Shown here: piece by piece, positions 27,526-36,353 of the stretch
How positions within the stretch are numbered: position 1 is the first letter of the stretch
Layout: the number at the start of each line of letters is the position of its first letter
Source of the DNA: Gimesia maris
Lineage (GTDB): Bacteria; Planctomycetota; Planctomycetia; Planctomycetales; Planctomycetaceae
DNA: 64,000 nucleotides
Assembly: GCF_008298035.1 (NCBI RefSeq)
Contig: NZ_CP042910.1
Span: 7,688,001 to 7,752,000 of the forward strand
Direction: 5' to 3'
Notes under the pieces: model-generated
Told to the model about the DNA's origin: nothing
Databases searched by the model: none
What the model saw: the letters and a program-made list of their open reading frames with translations, nothing else
Position numbers and translations under genes: made by a program

Positions 27526-29076
27526 TCAATCCTTTGACTTAACAATCTTCCGTCCCCGGTTCACCCGGTTGTTATCGTCTGCTTTGGCGCGCTGAAATGC
27601 GGCCCGCTGCTGCACACTGTAAAAGTCAGTCGTCAGAGTCTTACGCTGCTGTCCTGAAATCTGCTCCAGCATTTCCAGCAGCGCTCCTTCAATCTGGGGT
27701 TCTGCATAAACCTCCAGACCCGCAGTCCGGGCCGGCCAGGTTGTGTAACCTCCCAGGAAATGCTGTTCCGGCGGAGGAATATAACCGGCGGCGCCGTTTG
27801 CCAGACTCATGTTGAATGTATATTCAAACGGACTCTGTGCTTTCAGCTTGATCCCGGTGATCCCGTAAACTTCATTGGGAATCGCCGTGATCGCCAGATC
27901 GCCGATGCAGATCACCTGCAGAATCAGTTCTTCCACTGGATGCGCCTCAATCCACAGCGCCTGCTCGGCGTAGACTTCCGGACGATTCGCCGGACGCCGC
28001 TCTCCCCGTTTCGCATTGATCGCCTCTGCCCAGGCCAACCGCTCAGGAGTTGGAAGACGTCGATTCAGCTCAAGGATCGTCTGCGCCATTTCCAGTTGAG
28101 GCGTGCCCATTCCATAAATGATTTTCTGATACGCGTTCAGAGCAATCTCCGCCAGCTCACTCGTATACTGGTCGATACTGTAGTCACTGCGGCGGGGCTT
28201 CGAGTAATCCATCCATTGCAGATCACCCGACGTTCCCTGAGACATCGCCGCTACAAATGGTTTTTCAGGATCACCGGTTTTTCCGATCTTCTCTTCCATC
28301 AGCTGACAGAATTTCCCGTAGTAATCCGCAGAAAATCCGCCCCGCGCCCCGAAGTAATGCATCGAATAATTCGCCAGCAGACCCAAGGGTCGTTTGCCGT
28401 CGGCTGACTGAATACTGAGCAGCGACAGTCCCGAATCCACGGGTCCCGCAGGACCGATGTAATCGGGATTCTGATGACCGGGATGCATCATCGCCCGCAC
28501 CGTTTTCTCCCCGAAAGGATCTTCACCCGGCTTGTCCGGCTGTCTCAACCAGCGTCGGCAGTGCGTATGTTCGGGCGCATCGACCGACGTGAATCCAACC
28601 CACGCCGGTTCCAGATTCGCATACGCTTTAGCAATTCCTTCCGCCAGTCTGGGAGGCAGAAAGCGTTCGTAAGTCGGATCACTGTTCGTACCCAGACAAT
28701 AATCCATCACGCTCGGCGCGGTATGTGTGTGCGTCGAAGAAATCAGAATCCGCTCAACGGGAATGCCCGTTTTACTACGTGCGAGAATCTTCGCCCGGTC
28801 ACAGATGTCGCGCGGAATCATACAGGAATCAACGACGACAATCGCCACGGTCGTCTCTTCCGACTGCAGCACAAAACAGCGGGCATACAACCGGTCCAGC
28901 ACTTTGTCCTGATTGATTTCCAGGAATTGACCATTCTGCAGAGCCGGCAGCTTCTCAGGCGTGACATCAATGGCAGCCACACCCGCAGAGAGGGCACCAA
29001 ATCCATCAGCAGGCAGCACACACAGCAACAAAGTCAGACTCAAAACGGACGACATCATCAATGATAAATAACGCAT
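27526..29076 (-). CDS. Neutral/alkaline ceramidase-like exported protein
   Basis: A 516-residue protein with a Sec signal peptide (MMSSVLSLTLLLCVLPADGFG). It resembles the N-terminal domain of neutral/alkaline non-lysosomal ceramidase (PF04734): SAGVAAIDVTPEKLP, AIVVVDSCMIPRDICDRAK, the metal-binding ILISSTHTHTAPSVM and LLANYSMHYFGARG. Planctomycetes carry many such proteins, whose true amide substrate is unknown. The SGNH hydrolase gene ends 48 bases upstream on the same strand, so the two are probably cotranscribed. A paralogue lies at 39594-41141. The C-terminus is rich in Lys and Arg. Confidence 0.85.
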   Translation of the reverse strand: MRYLSLMMSSVLSLTLLLCVLPADGFGALSAGVAAIDVTPEKLPALQNGQFLEINQDKVLDRLYARCFVLQSEETTVAIVVVDSCMIPRDICDRAKILARSKTGIPVERILISSTHTHTAPSVMDYCLGTNSDPTYERFLPPRLAEGIAKAYANLEPAWVGFTSVDAPEHTHCRRWLRQPDKPGEDPFGEKTVRAMMHPGHQNPDYIGPAGPVDSGLSLLSIQSADGKRPLGLLANYSMHYFGARGGFSADYYGKFCQLMEEKIGKTGDPEKPFVAAMSQGTSGDLQWMDYSKPRRSDYSIDQYTSELAEIALNAYQKIIYGMGTPQLEMAQTILELNRRLPTPERLAWAEAINAKRGERRPANRPEVYAEQALWIEAHPVEELILQVICIGDLAITAIPNEVYGITGIKLKAQSPFEYTFNMSLANGAAGYIPPPEQHFLGGYTTWPARTAGLEVYAEPQIEGALLEMLEQISGQQRKTLTTDFYSVQQRAAFQRAKADDNNRVNRGRKIVKSKD

Positions 29077-29124
29077 CGGTACACTCTCTCCAGTCAGTTG
29101 ATGGTAGCAAATTGTGACAGCGCG

Positions 29125-29961
29125 TTACTGCTTCTTTTCTGTTTTCGATTGCTTTGCCCGCAACAGCTTCGCCATGTACGCGGCCGTCTCGTCGGCGATC
29201 ACATTGTAACCCGCCAGGTTGGGATGACGGTCACTATACCAGCCGGGCAGATCACCGAGAATCGGGTCCAGCTCGTTTGCCATCACTACCACACTGCCAC
29301 CGATCACGAACGGCTTCACCAGTGCATGATATTTTTCCGGAACCTTCGACAGCGGATAACGTCGATAGGTCAGCATGTTCTGCCCCTTCTTCAGCTCCTC
29401 TGCATAGCGGGGATAGATGTCGAAGACCTCCAGGTTCTCTTTTTTCGCGACGTCAAATACCAGGTCGTTGATCGTTTCACTGTCCGCTTCATTCGCAAAT
29501 GGAATCACGGTCATCGGAATCAGTAACGCATTGGGATGATCTTCTCGCAACCGCGCCAGCAACTGATGAAAGTCCCTGGGAAAATTCTCCGTGAAATTCT
29601 CACGTCGTGCCCGATCATTCAAACCATAACGAATGAAGATATAATCCAAACCAGGCAGCTTGGCGGCAGCGCGATCGTAGCGTTTTGAATCAAACAAGCG
29701 CTTGATATATTCGCCACTCAAACTCGAATTGATCACATGACAGGCCGGCAGATCACCTTCCGCAGCCAGCAGTTGTTCCAGCACCTGTTCCAGATGCGGA
29801 CCTTTGGGCTTCAGCTTTCGAGGAATACTTCCCTCCGTCGTACTGTCACCGAGTAGCAGGATCTGTACCTTCCCCTCATGCTCCGCATTCACGGCTACGG
29901 GAACAGCCAGAATCGAGATCACAGTCATTAAAACAAATAGAGGAAGCCGTCGTAACATCAT
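29125..29961 (-). CDS. Exported SGNH/GDSL hydrolase
   Basis: A 278-residue protein with a Sec signal peptide (LFVLMTVISILAVPVAVNA). The SGNH blocks are present: block I ILLLGDSTTEGS with nucleophile S40, a block III-like YGLNDRARREN, and block V SDRHPNLAGYN with catalytic D244 and H246. The family includes acetylxylan esterases, rhamnogalacturonan acetylesterases and other carbohydrate esterases, so a deacetylase acting outside the cytoplasm is likely. The downstream ceramidase-like gene follows after 48 bases. The C-terminal tail is lysine-rich. Confidence 0.87.
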   Translation of the reverse strand: MMLRRLPLFVLMTVISILAVPVAVNAEHEGKVQILLLGDSTTEGSIPRKLKPKGPHLEQVLEQLLAAEGDLPACHVINSSLSGEYIKRLFDSKRYDRAAAKLPGLDYIFIRYGLNDRARRENFTENFPRDFHQLLARLREDHPNALLIPMTVIPFANEADSETINDLVFDVAKKENLEVFDIYPRYAEELKKGQNMLTYRRYPLSKVPEKYHALVKPFVIGGSVVVMANELDPILGDLPGWYSDRHPNLAGYNVIADETAAYMAKLLRAKQSKTEKKQ

Positions 29962-30587
29962 CAGAGAAGTCCTGTAGGTAAGTTGATAGAAGCAGGTGGG
30001 GTCGTAATCGGTAAGCAGCTGAACTGGTCAGCCTCGTCTTCATTATGGGGTACTCACGCAGCAAGTGCAATTTACAAACCGTTTGATTTGAGCAGTCTGT
30101 ATCCACGTTTACTGCAATATCGCGCGGGCGAAGTGCAACGAGTCTAATAGATATCCCGCCCGAAAACCAGCTGTCGGACGAGCACTGCTCAAACGACGTT
30201 TCTGCAAAAATTGAACTTGACCGCTTCGCGGCGCTGGCGATAAGCGTTGTTTTCTGTCGCGCGCGTGCCCAGTTTACAGTGCACTGAAACACGCGGCAGT
30301 TGTTCTTGATCTTCACTGCAAAACCGCCTGATTTTTCCAGATCTTCACTGCCTGAAACAACACCCGTTCCTGATGTATGCCTGCGGGTCGCCGCACATCG
30401 CAGAACTTCGTCCCAAAACCGCCCTGGCATCGCACCAGATCGGGCCCATATCAACACAGTTCGCCACCCCGTTTGCTTGTGAACCCTGTTGACAGCGTCG
30501 TGCCCTTCGCGAAGATCAGATGCACTTGGGATGCAATCCTTCATCCCGATCACCAGACTCTCATATTCAGAGAAAGCATTATGAAAC
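29962..30587. other. Long intergenic region without a confident gene
   Basis: A stretch of 626 bases between the SGNH gene and the HTH gene. A long minus-strand frame (30589 to 29876) overlaps the start of the SGNH gene and encodes a low-complexity, Ser/Arg/Cys-rich sequence without homology I can see, so I reject it. GATCTTCACTGC occurs twice (30308-30319 and 30340-30351), and similar AAAACCGCC words recur nearby, hinting at a decayed repeat or relic gene. No tRNA or attachment site is visible. Confidence 0.4.
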
Positions 30588-31058
30588 ATGACCGACTCTC
30601 CTCCCTCACCGCGCGTGCGTACTTCCAGACAGAGATCAGAACAGATCGTGCGACTGATTAAAAAAATGATTGGTCGTGGCTCCTATCTCTCGGAAATCAA
30701 AACCGCCATCGCCGACGAATTCCAGATCAGCCGTCGTTCTGTCGAACGTTACCTCACCCGTGCCCGCCGCGAAATGCTGAAAGAAGTCGAGCAGAGCCTG
30801 GAACAGCACCGCGCCGATTCCCTCTACTTCTATCGCTCCGTGATCGACAGCCCGAAAGCCACCGAACGGGACCGACTCCGCGCCCGCGAACGTATCGACC
30901 GCCTGCTGGGTCTCGACACCAAAGCGACTTCCCGCAAAAAAGCCTGGCTCCGCAAGCTCACCCCGGAAGTCATCCGCAACATGTCCAGCGAAGAACTCGA
31001 AGCAACCCGCCAGCGCGTCATCAGAGAACGCGAACAGTCACCCGACGAATATTACTGA
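30588..31058 (+). CDS. HTH DNA-binding-like protein (156 aa)
   Basis: A 156-residue, strongly basic and helical protein. Residues 20-62 (IVRLIKKMIGRGSYLSEIK...FQISRRSVERYLTRAR) fit a helix-turn-helix similar to those of terminase small subunits and resolvase-type HTH domains. The second half (ATERDRLRARERIDRLLGLD...LTPEVIRNMSSEELEATRQRV) is a charged helical region. It sits alone, between a long gene-poor stretch and two interspersed repeats, a typical place for mobile-element relics. A phage origin is possible but no other phage gene is near. The target is unknown. Confidence 0.65.
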   Translation: MTDSPPSPRVRTSRQRSEQIVRLIKKMIGRGSYLSEIKTAIADEFQISRRSVERYLTRARREMLKEVEQSLEQHRADSLYFYRSVIDSPKATERDRLRARERIDRLLGLDTKATSRKKAWLRKLTPEVIRNMSSEELEATRQRVIREREQSPDEYY

Positions 31059-31189
31059 AAGACACCCACAGAACCAGCTGAAAACCCCGCACCACTGAAG
31101 ATGGAACGCGGGTTTAATCATGTGTCACTGATTAACTGTAAAACATTCGAAATCAGCCGCAGCACGTTAGCCGCGGTTCGGGCAATTCA

Positions 31190-31459
31190 ATTACTACCAC
31201 GAAAAACACGAAACCGCACGAAAATCAAAAATAAGGGGTGGTACCGAATGAAATTCGGTACGAGCGCAGCGAGCAGGAGGTCGCAGCTCACTCATTCAAA
31301 ACTGATCCCGTTTCCCACCTGATCGAAATCAAACACCGGCTATCAATAAAAATACCAGATTCAAACTGGATGAAGATAGTTTCACACACAACCTCCTGTT
31401 GTCTCCGACAACCCCGGATTACATCCGCAGCCACCCCTGGTTGTGACTCCCACCGTTCA
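31190..31459 (+). repeat. Interspersed hairpin repeat, copy R2
   Basis: Second copy of the element seen at 27.3 kb. It begins with a CTACCACGAAAAACACGAAA-type segment (from about 31195). Then come the hairpin GTACCGAAT (31241-31249), loop GAA, ATTCGGTAC (31253-31261), and GAGCGCAGCGAGC. The similarity to R1 continues to about 31425; similarity to R3 continues further, to CACCGTTCA at 31451-31459. Open frames here encode peptides of the type RYERSEQEVAAHS, which are translations of the repeat and not genes. Confidence 0.85.
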
Positions 31460-31551
31460 GATGTTTTCGTGTCCGTTCGTGTTTTTCGGGGTTAAAAAAG
31501 AATGCTCGAAACACATTCAATGCAATAACATATGATCAATTCAAAAAAAAA

Positions 31552-31751
31552 GGGTGATACCGGATGCAATCCGGTACGAGCGCAGCGAGCAGGAGGTCGC
31601 AGCTCACTCAACCGAATCTGATAAAGTATTACTACCAGATCAAAACCAGCTGATATCAATAAGAAATTTAAATTCAACAACGATGAAGCAGGTTTCGCTC
31701 ACAACCTCCGGTTGTCTTCAACAACCCCTGGTTGTAACTTCTCACCGTTCA
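31552..31751 (+). repeat. Interspersed hairpin repeat, copy R3, running into the csrA-like gene
   Basis: Third copy in the same orientation. Its hairpin is TACCGGAT (31558-31565), loop GCA, ATCCGGTA (31569-31576): relative to R1 both arms have changed in a compensatory way. GAGCGCAGCGAGC follows. The right end aligns with that of R2 (CCTGGTTGT.ACT then CACCGTTCA, 31743-31751), and its last three bases are the stop codon of the csrA-like gene read on the minus strand. Confidence 0.8.
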
Positions 31752-32006
31752 AAGCCGCGCGAAGTCTGTTCCCGGCGGTGCGGTGATTCCCAGACGAACT
31801 TTCTCATCTCGAATCTGAACCACTACGATTTCGATGTCGGGGGATACCTTGATCGTTTCGTTCATGTAGAGAATATTCTGCACCGGCAGCATTTCTCCGA
31901 CTCCACTGACCACCAGTTGCACCTTATTGAACCGAATCCAGCCCACAGTGATCTGGAAATCATCGATCAGCAGGCTTTCGCCCGTCTTTCGCGAGAGCAC
32001 CAGCAA
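31749..32006 (-). CDS. csrA: CsrA-like carbon storage regulator, divergent and C-terminally short
   Basis: An 85-residue protein starting LVLSRKTGESLLI and ending EKVRLGITAPPG plus five residues, both hallmarks of CsrA/RsmA, which binds GGA-containing mRNA leaders as a dimer. Two features are odd. About 30 extra residues (FNKVQLVVSGVGEMLPVQN...) lie between the first and last strands. The usual C-terminal V.VHR.E segment, containing the key RNA-binding arginine, is missing. The stop codon lies in sequence shared with the R2 and R3 repeats, suggesting truncation by a repeat. The start is TTG, seven bases after AAGGAA. Activity is doubtful. Confidence 0.7.
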   Translation of the reverse strand: MLVLSRKTGESLLIDDFQITVGWIRFNKVQLVVSGVGEMLPVQNILYMNETIKVSPDIEIVVVQIRDEKVRLGITAPPGTDFARL

Positions 32007-32046
32007 TTCCGATTCCTTTCGTTTTCATCCACTCGAGCGCAGACTG

Positions 32047-32430
32047 TTATTTCACATCCTGTTTTACCGGTTCACCCTGCTCTGGTGCTTCAACCGGTTT
32101 CCCCGTCCGCTCCTGTCCCGCGACGAAGACCTTGCCGTGATCGATTTCAATCGGCTGCCCCTCTTCCAGCATGCCATAGCTCAGGTCATTCACAGTCAGG
32201 GCTTCGTTTTGGATTTTGACCCTCACAGCACCACACTCGAAGATATAGGTGGCATCATCCCCAAACGTGGCGGAAGTACTGGACGTCATCGCACTTCCCG
32301 GCTTGACCAAGACATGATGCGATCCCATGTCCGTTTCACTTTCCGCATTTACGCTGACATTAAAGGAGCAGCCTGGCAGCATTGACACCGCGACCAGCAA
32401 CATCAGCCTCAAACAGAAAATGCGACGCAT
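32047..32430 (-). CDS. Predicted lipoprotein (127 aa), hypothetical
   Basis: It begins MRRIFCLRLMLLVAVSMLPGCSF, a lipoprotein signal with the lipobox LPGC, so it should be lipidated and exported. The mature part is beta-rich (ATYIFECGAVRVKIQNEALTVNDLSYGML) and ends in an acidic Pro-rich tail. I chose the ATG at 32430 because AAGGTGG lies six bases upstream; in-frame GTG codons lie two and three codons earlier. It precedes the csrA-like gene on the same strand by 40 bases, so they may be cotranscribed. Function unknown. Confidence 0.7.
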   Translation of the reverse strand: MRRIFCLRLMLLVAVSMLPGCSFNVSVNAESETDMGSHHVLVKPGSAMTSSTSATFGDDATYIFECGAVRVKIQNEALTVNDLSYGMLEEGQPIEIDHGKVFVAGQERTGKPVEAPEQGEPVKQDVK

Positions 32431-32528
32431 GGCCACCACCTTATTTAAAACGGTCTCACTGCGAAAAAGAGCACACTTTTTTATTGTAATTCGAAGTACC
32501 AGACATCAAAGCGCAATCACTGCGATTC

Positions 32529-34205
32529 TCAAGAATAGAGTGACAGTTCGCGTTCGATCTGCTGAACCAGTTGCTCAGGAACTTGAGACTGATGTCGGGC
32601 CAGCTTTTCTCCAATCTTCGCCCTTTCTTCCGCCGAGGGTCGTGTGAAGACACGGTAGCTTTGCCCGGCGCTGCACCATCTCTGAATCATCGAAGCCGCT
32701 ACCGCTGCTGTTTCCGGCTCGGAATGCACGACAGCTTCCAGCAGCCAGGGAAAACTCGACCATTTACCTTGAGCCGCAAGCAGCTCACAGGCATGTCGCC
32801 GCGCATGAACTGTCTCTGCTTCGAGGACGACTGCCAGCAGATCGGCACTGGGTATCTGTGTGATCCAGGGACGCAATGACCTGCCCGCCGTACGAACTAC
32901 CCGCGGACTGCTGTCGCCTAGAAAAGGCATCACTTCCGGAATCGCATCACGTTGCAGCAAACGAACCACCGCGCGAATGCCCGCACAACGTCGACTGGGA
33001 AATGGATGCACTAACAGGGTGCGCAGAAATTCCAGATCGCTTGCTTCTCCCACCGCCGCCAGCCCTTCAATGGCCGGCAGTGACTCCGGGTGTTTCACAA
33101 CCGCGTTTCGATAAAATCGCACCGCATGACCGGGATCAATCCGGTTCAGATAATAACAGGCCATTTCCTGGATACTGCGACTCCGATCCAGCAGAGCCGC
33201 CTCCCACGTCGTGACGGCATTCGCAGGATCTAACTCCGCCAGTTGCCGATAGGCTTCACTGCGCACCGGCAGAAACGTATCGTTCAACCTGCACTCCAGG
33301 TGCATCTGACGATCCTGTAGTGAGAGTTCCTGACACTGTTCCACAGGCAATTCTCTTAGACCACGACAGCATTGATAGCGAATGACGGGATCTTTCGAAA
33401 ACATGCCATATACTAAAAGCCGTTGATTCGTGTATTTCAGATAGTAGAGAGCATAGCGTACTATGTTGCGTCCCAGTTTCGCATCGACCGTAAGAGCCAC
33501 AACCTGTCGTTCTAAAAACTGATCCTGTTCTTCTTCCAGCAACCGCTTGACCAGGTCTCCAATCATAGGCCTGTGATCGTATCTGCTCCAGGTCTCCATC
33601 TGAAAGATCAGCTCCAGCAACGAAGGGCTGACACGGACAGGCCCTGCCTGCAACCGCCGCCTGACTTCCTTCTGCGCAGCTTCGGCAATCGGTTTCACCC
33701 AGTCATTCTGTCTGATCACCAGACAGGGTAGAGCTTCATTGGTGTCGATGTCTGTCAGCAGTCGTACTGCTTCCTGCCGCACATAACCATTTTTGTGAAA
33801 CGAAAGCAGACTCAAAACCGCAGCGTACTCCCGTTGATCCGGACTCCCGGCGATTGCAGATACGTCGACGGGTTGAATCCGCGACCGCTTTTGAATTCGA
33901 TCGCTGGCATTCCACCACAAGGACTGTTCTTCCAACGCCAGCAGATCCCTGGCGGAAATCTGCTCCAGCAGTGCAGCAACGGTCTCCCGCGCAGCGGCCC
34001 TCGCGTCCCGATCAACGCTGGTCAGAAAATGAGCCACATACGGCAGTACCGCCGGTTCGTTCAATTCCCCCAGCTTCCGCAGTAATCCAGAGACATCCCT
34101 GCACCCCAGAATCTGGCGAAACCACGACTGCCTGCGCTCACTCGCAGCGAGCTGATTCACAATTTCCCAGGCAGCCGTAGACAGTTTCATTAAAGATTCC
34201 AGCAT
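32529..34205 (-). CDS. HEAT-repeat protein (558 aa)
   Basis: A 558-residue all-helical protein without signal peptide or membrane helices. Repeating units such as EPAVLPYVAHFLTSVDRDARAAARETVAALL, KNGYVRQEAVRLLTDIDTNEALPCLV and FPSRRCAGIRAVVRLLQRDAIPEVMPFLGDSSPRVVRTAGRSL are HEAT/PBS-lyase-like repeats, which form curved scaffolds for protein binding. No catalytic domain is fused. The nearest same-strand genes are the lipoprotein downstream (98 bases) and the zinc peptidase-like gene upstream (140 bases). The partner is unknown. Confidence 0.82.
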   Translation of the reverse strand: MLESLMKLSTAAWEIVNQLAASERRQSWFRQILGCRDVSGLLRKLGELNEPAVLPYVAHFLTSVDRDARAAARETVAALLEQISARDLLALEEQSLWWNASDRIQKRSRIQPVDVSAIAGSPDQREYAAVLSLLSFHKNGYVRQEAVRLLTDIDTNEALPCLVIRQNDWVKPIAEAAQKEVRRRLQAGPVRVSPSLLELIFQMETWSRYDHRPMIGDLVKRLLEEEQDQFLERQVVALTVDAKLGRNIVRYALYYLKYTNQRLLVYGMFSKDPVIRYQCCRGLRELPVEQCQELSLQDRQMHLECRLNDTFLPVRSEAYRQLAELDPANAVTTWEAALLDRSRSIQEMACYYLNRIDPGHAVRFYRNAVVKHPESLPAIEGLAAVGEASDLEFLRTLLVHPFPSRRCAGIRAVVRLLQRDAIPEVMPFLGDSSPRVVRTAGRSLRPWITQIPSADLLAVVLEAETVHARRHACELLAAQGKWSSFPWLLEAVVHSEPETAAVAASMIQRWCSAGQSYRVFTRPSAEERAKIGEKLARHQSQVPEQLVQQIERELSLYS

Positions 34206-34345
34206 GATTAAAATGAGACGGTATCTAGCAGGTAAACTACTGGAGAAACGATAAGCAGATCAGGTCTTTCTAAATGGACAACAGAAACGATAAATGAGTT
34301 CGTCTTTTCTCACACGTGACATGACTCCCCGATCACAACGCCATG

Positions 34346-35071
34346 CTAAGGAATCGGTCCCCAGATTTTGACCAGCAGCGTGAACATCGCGGGATCGTGC
34401 TGCTTCAGTTCGGCCCGAACGAAGGGGTAGAAATCGTTGACGCCAAAATACGCTTCGGTCGATTCGGCGAAATATTCTTTGTGGTTGTTCAAACCGTAAT
34501 GTCGGACTTTGATTCCCGTGTGACAGAGCACACTCTCGTAGATGCCTGCCTGCTTCGCCGCATCAAAGGTCGCGACAATCTCTGCCTGGTCGAAACTCAA
34601 GACCTGATCGTGATAGGCGTGCGCCAGCTCATGCAGAACCACATACGGATGCTGCGCCCACATGTTGCGATTGAGCAACTGCCGGGCGACGGGAATATGT
34701 ACGTGCTGCGCCAGGCGTGGATCGTAGCCGTGCGCCTCCAGCCAGCCGCGACTGGGATGGTACTGCATTTTATCCAGCTCCGCATGCTGCAGATCCAGCC
34801 AGATAGGAAACTTCTGCAACGCCGCCACCCGTTCCGGCGGTACAATGTATTTCACCCGCTGCAGATGATTGGCGAGTGCATCCAGCGATTTGCGCCCCAG
34901 CTCGGCATGTTCCTCAGAAAATAACTGCGGGTCCACATCCACCGTCCAGCCTTCAATCTGCTTTTCCACCGGATCGGGAAACGTTTTTTTTTCTTCCATC
35001 GAGAAAGAACTGCGCAGCGGGATCAGCGAAGTACAGAGCAGAAAACAGACAATGAGCATACGTGGCAACAT
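34346..35071 (-). CDS. Exported zinc metallopeptidase-like protein
   Basis: About 241 residues from the preferred ATG at 35071, which has AGAGG about seven bases upstream (35059 and 35155 are alternatives). An N-terminal hydrophobic stretch (LIVCFLLCTSLIPL) suggests export. The core contains VVLHELAHAYHDQV, an HExxH zinc-binding motif with catalytic glutamate, followed about 50 residues later by KEYFAESTEAYFGVNDFYPF, whose glutamates could provide the third ligand of a gluzincin. The fold resembles anthrax-lethal-factor-type peptidase domains, but the substrate is unknown. It is apparently monocistronic. Confidence 0.78.
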   Translation of the reverse strand: MLPRMLIVCFLLCTSLIPLRSSFSMEEKKTFPDPVEKQIEGWTVDVDPQLFSEEHAELGRKSLDALANHLQRVKYIVPPERVAALQKFPIWLDLQHAELDKMQYHPSRGWLEAHGYDPRLAQHVHIPVARQLLNRNMWAQHPYVVLHELAHAYHDQVLSFDQAEIVATFDAAKQAGIYESVLCHTGIKVRHYGLNNHKEYFAESTEAYFGVNDFYPFVRAELKQHDPAMFTLLVKIWGPIP

Positions 35072-35319
35072 GAGAGACCTCTGGGAGAACACGAACCATT
35101 CTAAAGAAACACAATCAGCGGCTGACATCATATCAAACCGGGCGACAGATCCCACTGGTATTTACCTTCAGAACAGCTAGACTGTGTCCAGTTTTACTGT
35201 AGCGTCTCCAGGGCCATTTGGACAGAGTATACTAGATTGTGAGACACTATGGTTAAATGTGATACGCTCTAGAATAAAATACAAAATCATTTCCTTTCTT
35301 CACTTCCAGGTAATGACTC

Positions 35320-36333
35320 ATGAATACAGAATCACAATCAGCCTGGAAACGCTGCCTGCCCTGGCTGGTCCCCTTACCGCGTAAGATGTTTGATAAACCA
35401 CAAACGGGGAAACAGATGCTCGTTTATTATCTCTGGCGGGTGTCCGCATTTTATGTATTCCTGCTGATTCTGTTGATGCTTGCTCAACGCTGGCTCATCT
35501 ATCAACCCACGCGGGTCTCCTCTTTATCAATCGATCAGGCCAATGCTCCCTTCGGCGTGATACATGAAATTTCCACCACAACGGAAGACGGTCTCGATCT
35601 GAAAGGCTGGCATTTTCTGGCAGGCCAGGTCGCCTGTACTGACAAAGCCGCCTGCGATGCGGAACTGGACAAGGGACGTCCTGTCGTGATTCTCCTGCAC
35701 GGTAACGGCGGAAACCGTCTGCACCGCATTGAAGACTGTCGCCTGCTGGCCAGTCTGAATCTGCATGTCTTCGCTTTCGACTACCGGGGTTACGCCGAAA
35801 ACCCGGGCAGCCCCAGCCAGACCGGCTTGCTCAAAGACGCCCGCGCGATCTGGAAGTACGCCGTCCGCGATCGCAAAATTGATCCTTCGCACATCATTCT
35901 GTTTGGAGAATCGCTGGGCGGCGGCGTTGCCACTCTGCTGGCCAGCGAACTCTGCGAGCAGAATACACCGCCGGCAGGGCTGATTCTCCGCTCCACCTTC
36001 AGCTCCCTGGTCGATGCCGCCTCCAGTCACTTTCCCTGGATTCCCGTCAGCCTGTTATTGTGGGACCGGTACCCCAATCAGCGGCTCATCGGAAACATCA
36101 CCTGTCCCATCCTGATGGTTCACGGGACGGCAGATCGCATCGTCCCGTTTGAACTGGGCGAAAAGTTATTCGCTGCCGCACCCGAAAATTCCGCGTCCGG
36201 CATTCCCAAACGCTTCCTAAAAATTGAACTCGGTACCCATAACGGCCTCTTGTACGAAGCCCGCGGAAAGATGAGAGACGCGTATCACGAGTTCACCAGC
36301 CAGCTCGCTCCACCTGACCTGGCAGCACAGTAA
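35320..36333 (+). CDS. Alpha/beta hydrolase, membrane-anchored
   Basis: A 337-residue protein with one N-terminal membrane segment (about residues 42-60, SAFYVFLLILLMLAQRWLI) and an alpha/beta-hydrolase domain. The oxyanion region is VVILLHGNGGNRLHR and the nucleophile elbow is FGESLGGG with S198. The likely acid is the aspartate in MVHGTADRIVPF and the histidine is in ELGTHNGLL. This matches the BEM46/YfhR-like group of serine hydrolases (esterases or peptidases) facing one side of the membrane. The substrate is unknown. It converges on an AraC-type regulator gene. Confidence 0.88.
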   Translation: MNTESQSAWKRCLPWLVPLPRKMFDKPQTGKQMLVYYLWRVSAFYVFLLILLMLAQRWLIYQPTRVSSLSIDQANAPFGVIHEISTTTEDGLDLKGWHFLAGQVACTDKAACDAELDKGRPVVILLHGNGGNRLHRIEDCRLLASLNLHVFAFDYRGYAENPGSPSQTGLLKDARAIWKYAVRDRKIDPSHIILFGESLGGGVATLLASELCEQNTPPAGLILRSTFSSLVDAASSHFPWIPVSLLLWDRYPNQRLIGNITCPILMVHGTADRIVPFELGEKLFAAAPENSASGIPKRFLKIELGTHNGLLYEARGKMRDAYHEFTSQLAPPDLAAQ

Positions 36334-36353
36334 GCCATTCTGCAGTTACTGTT

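Noticed and set aside
29876-30589. 237-codon minus-strand frame in the gene-poor region
   Set aside because: It overlaps the start of the SGNH hydrolase in another frame, has Ser/Arg/Cys-rich composition and no plausible ribosome-binding site.
27235-31680. Short frames encoding RYERSEQEVAAHS-type peptides
   Set aside because: They are translations of the interspersed repeat; similarity between them reflects DNA repeat identity, not protein conservation.
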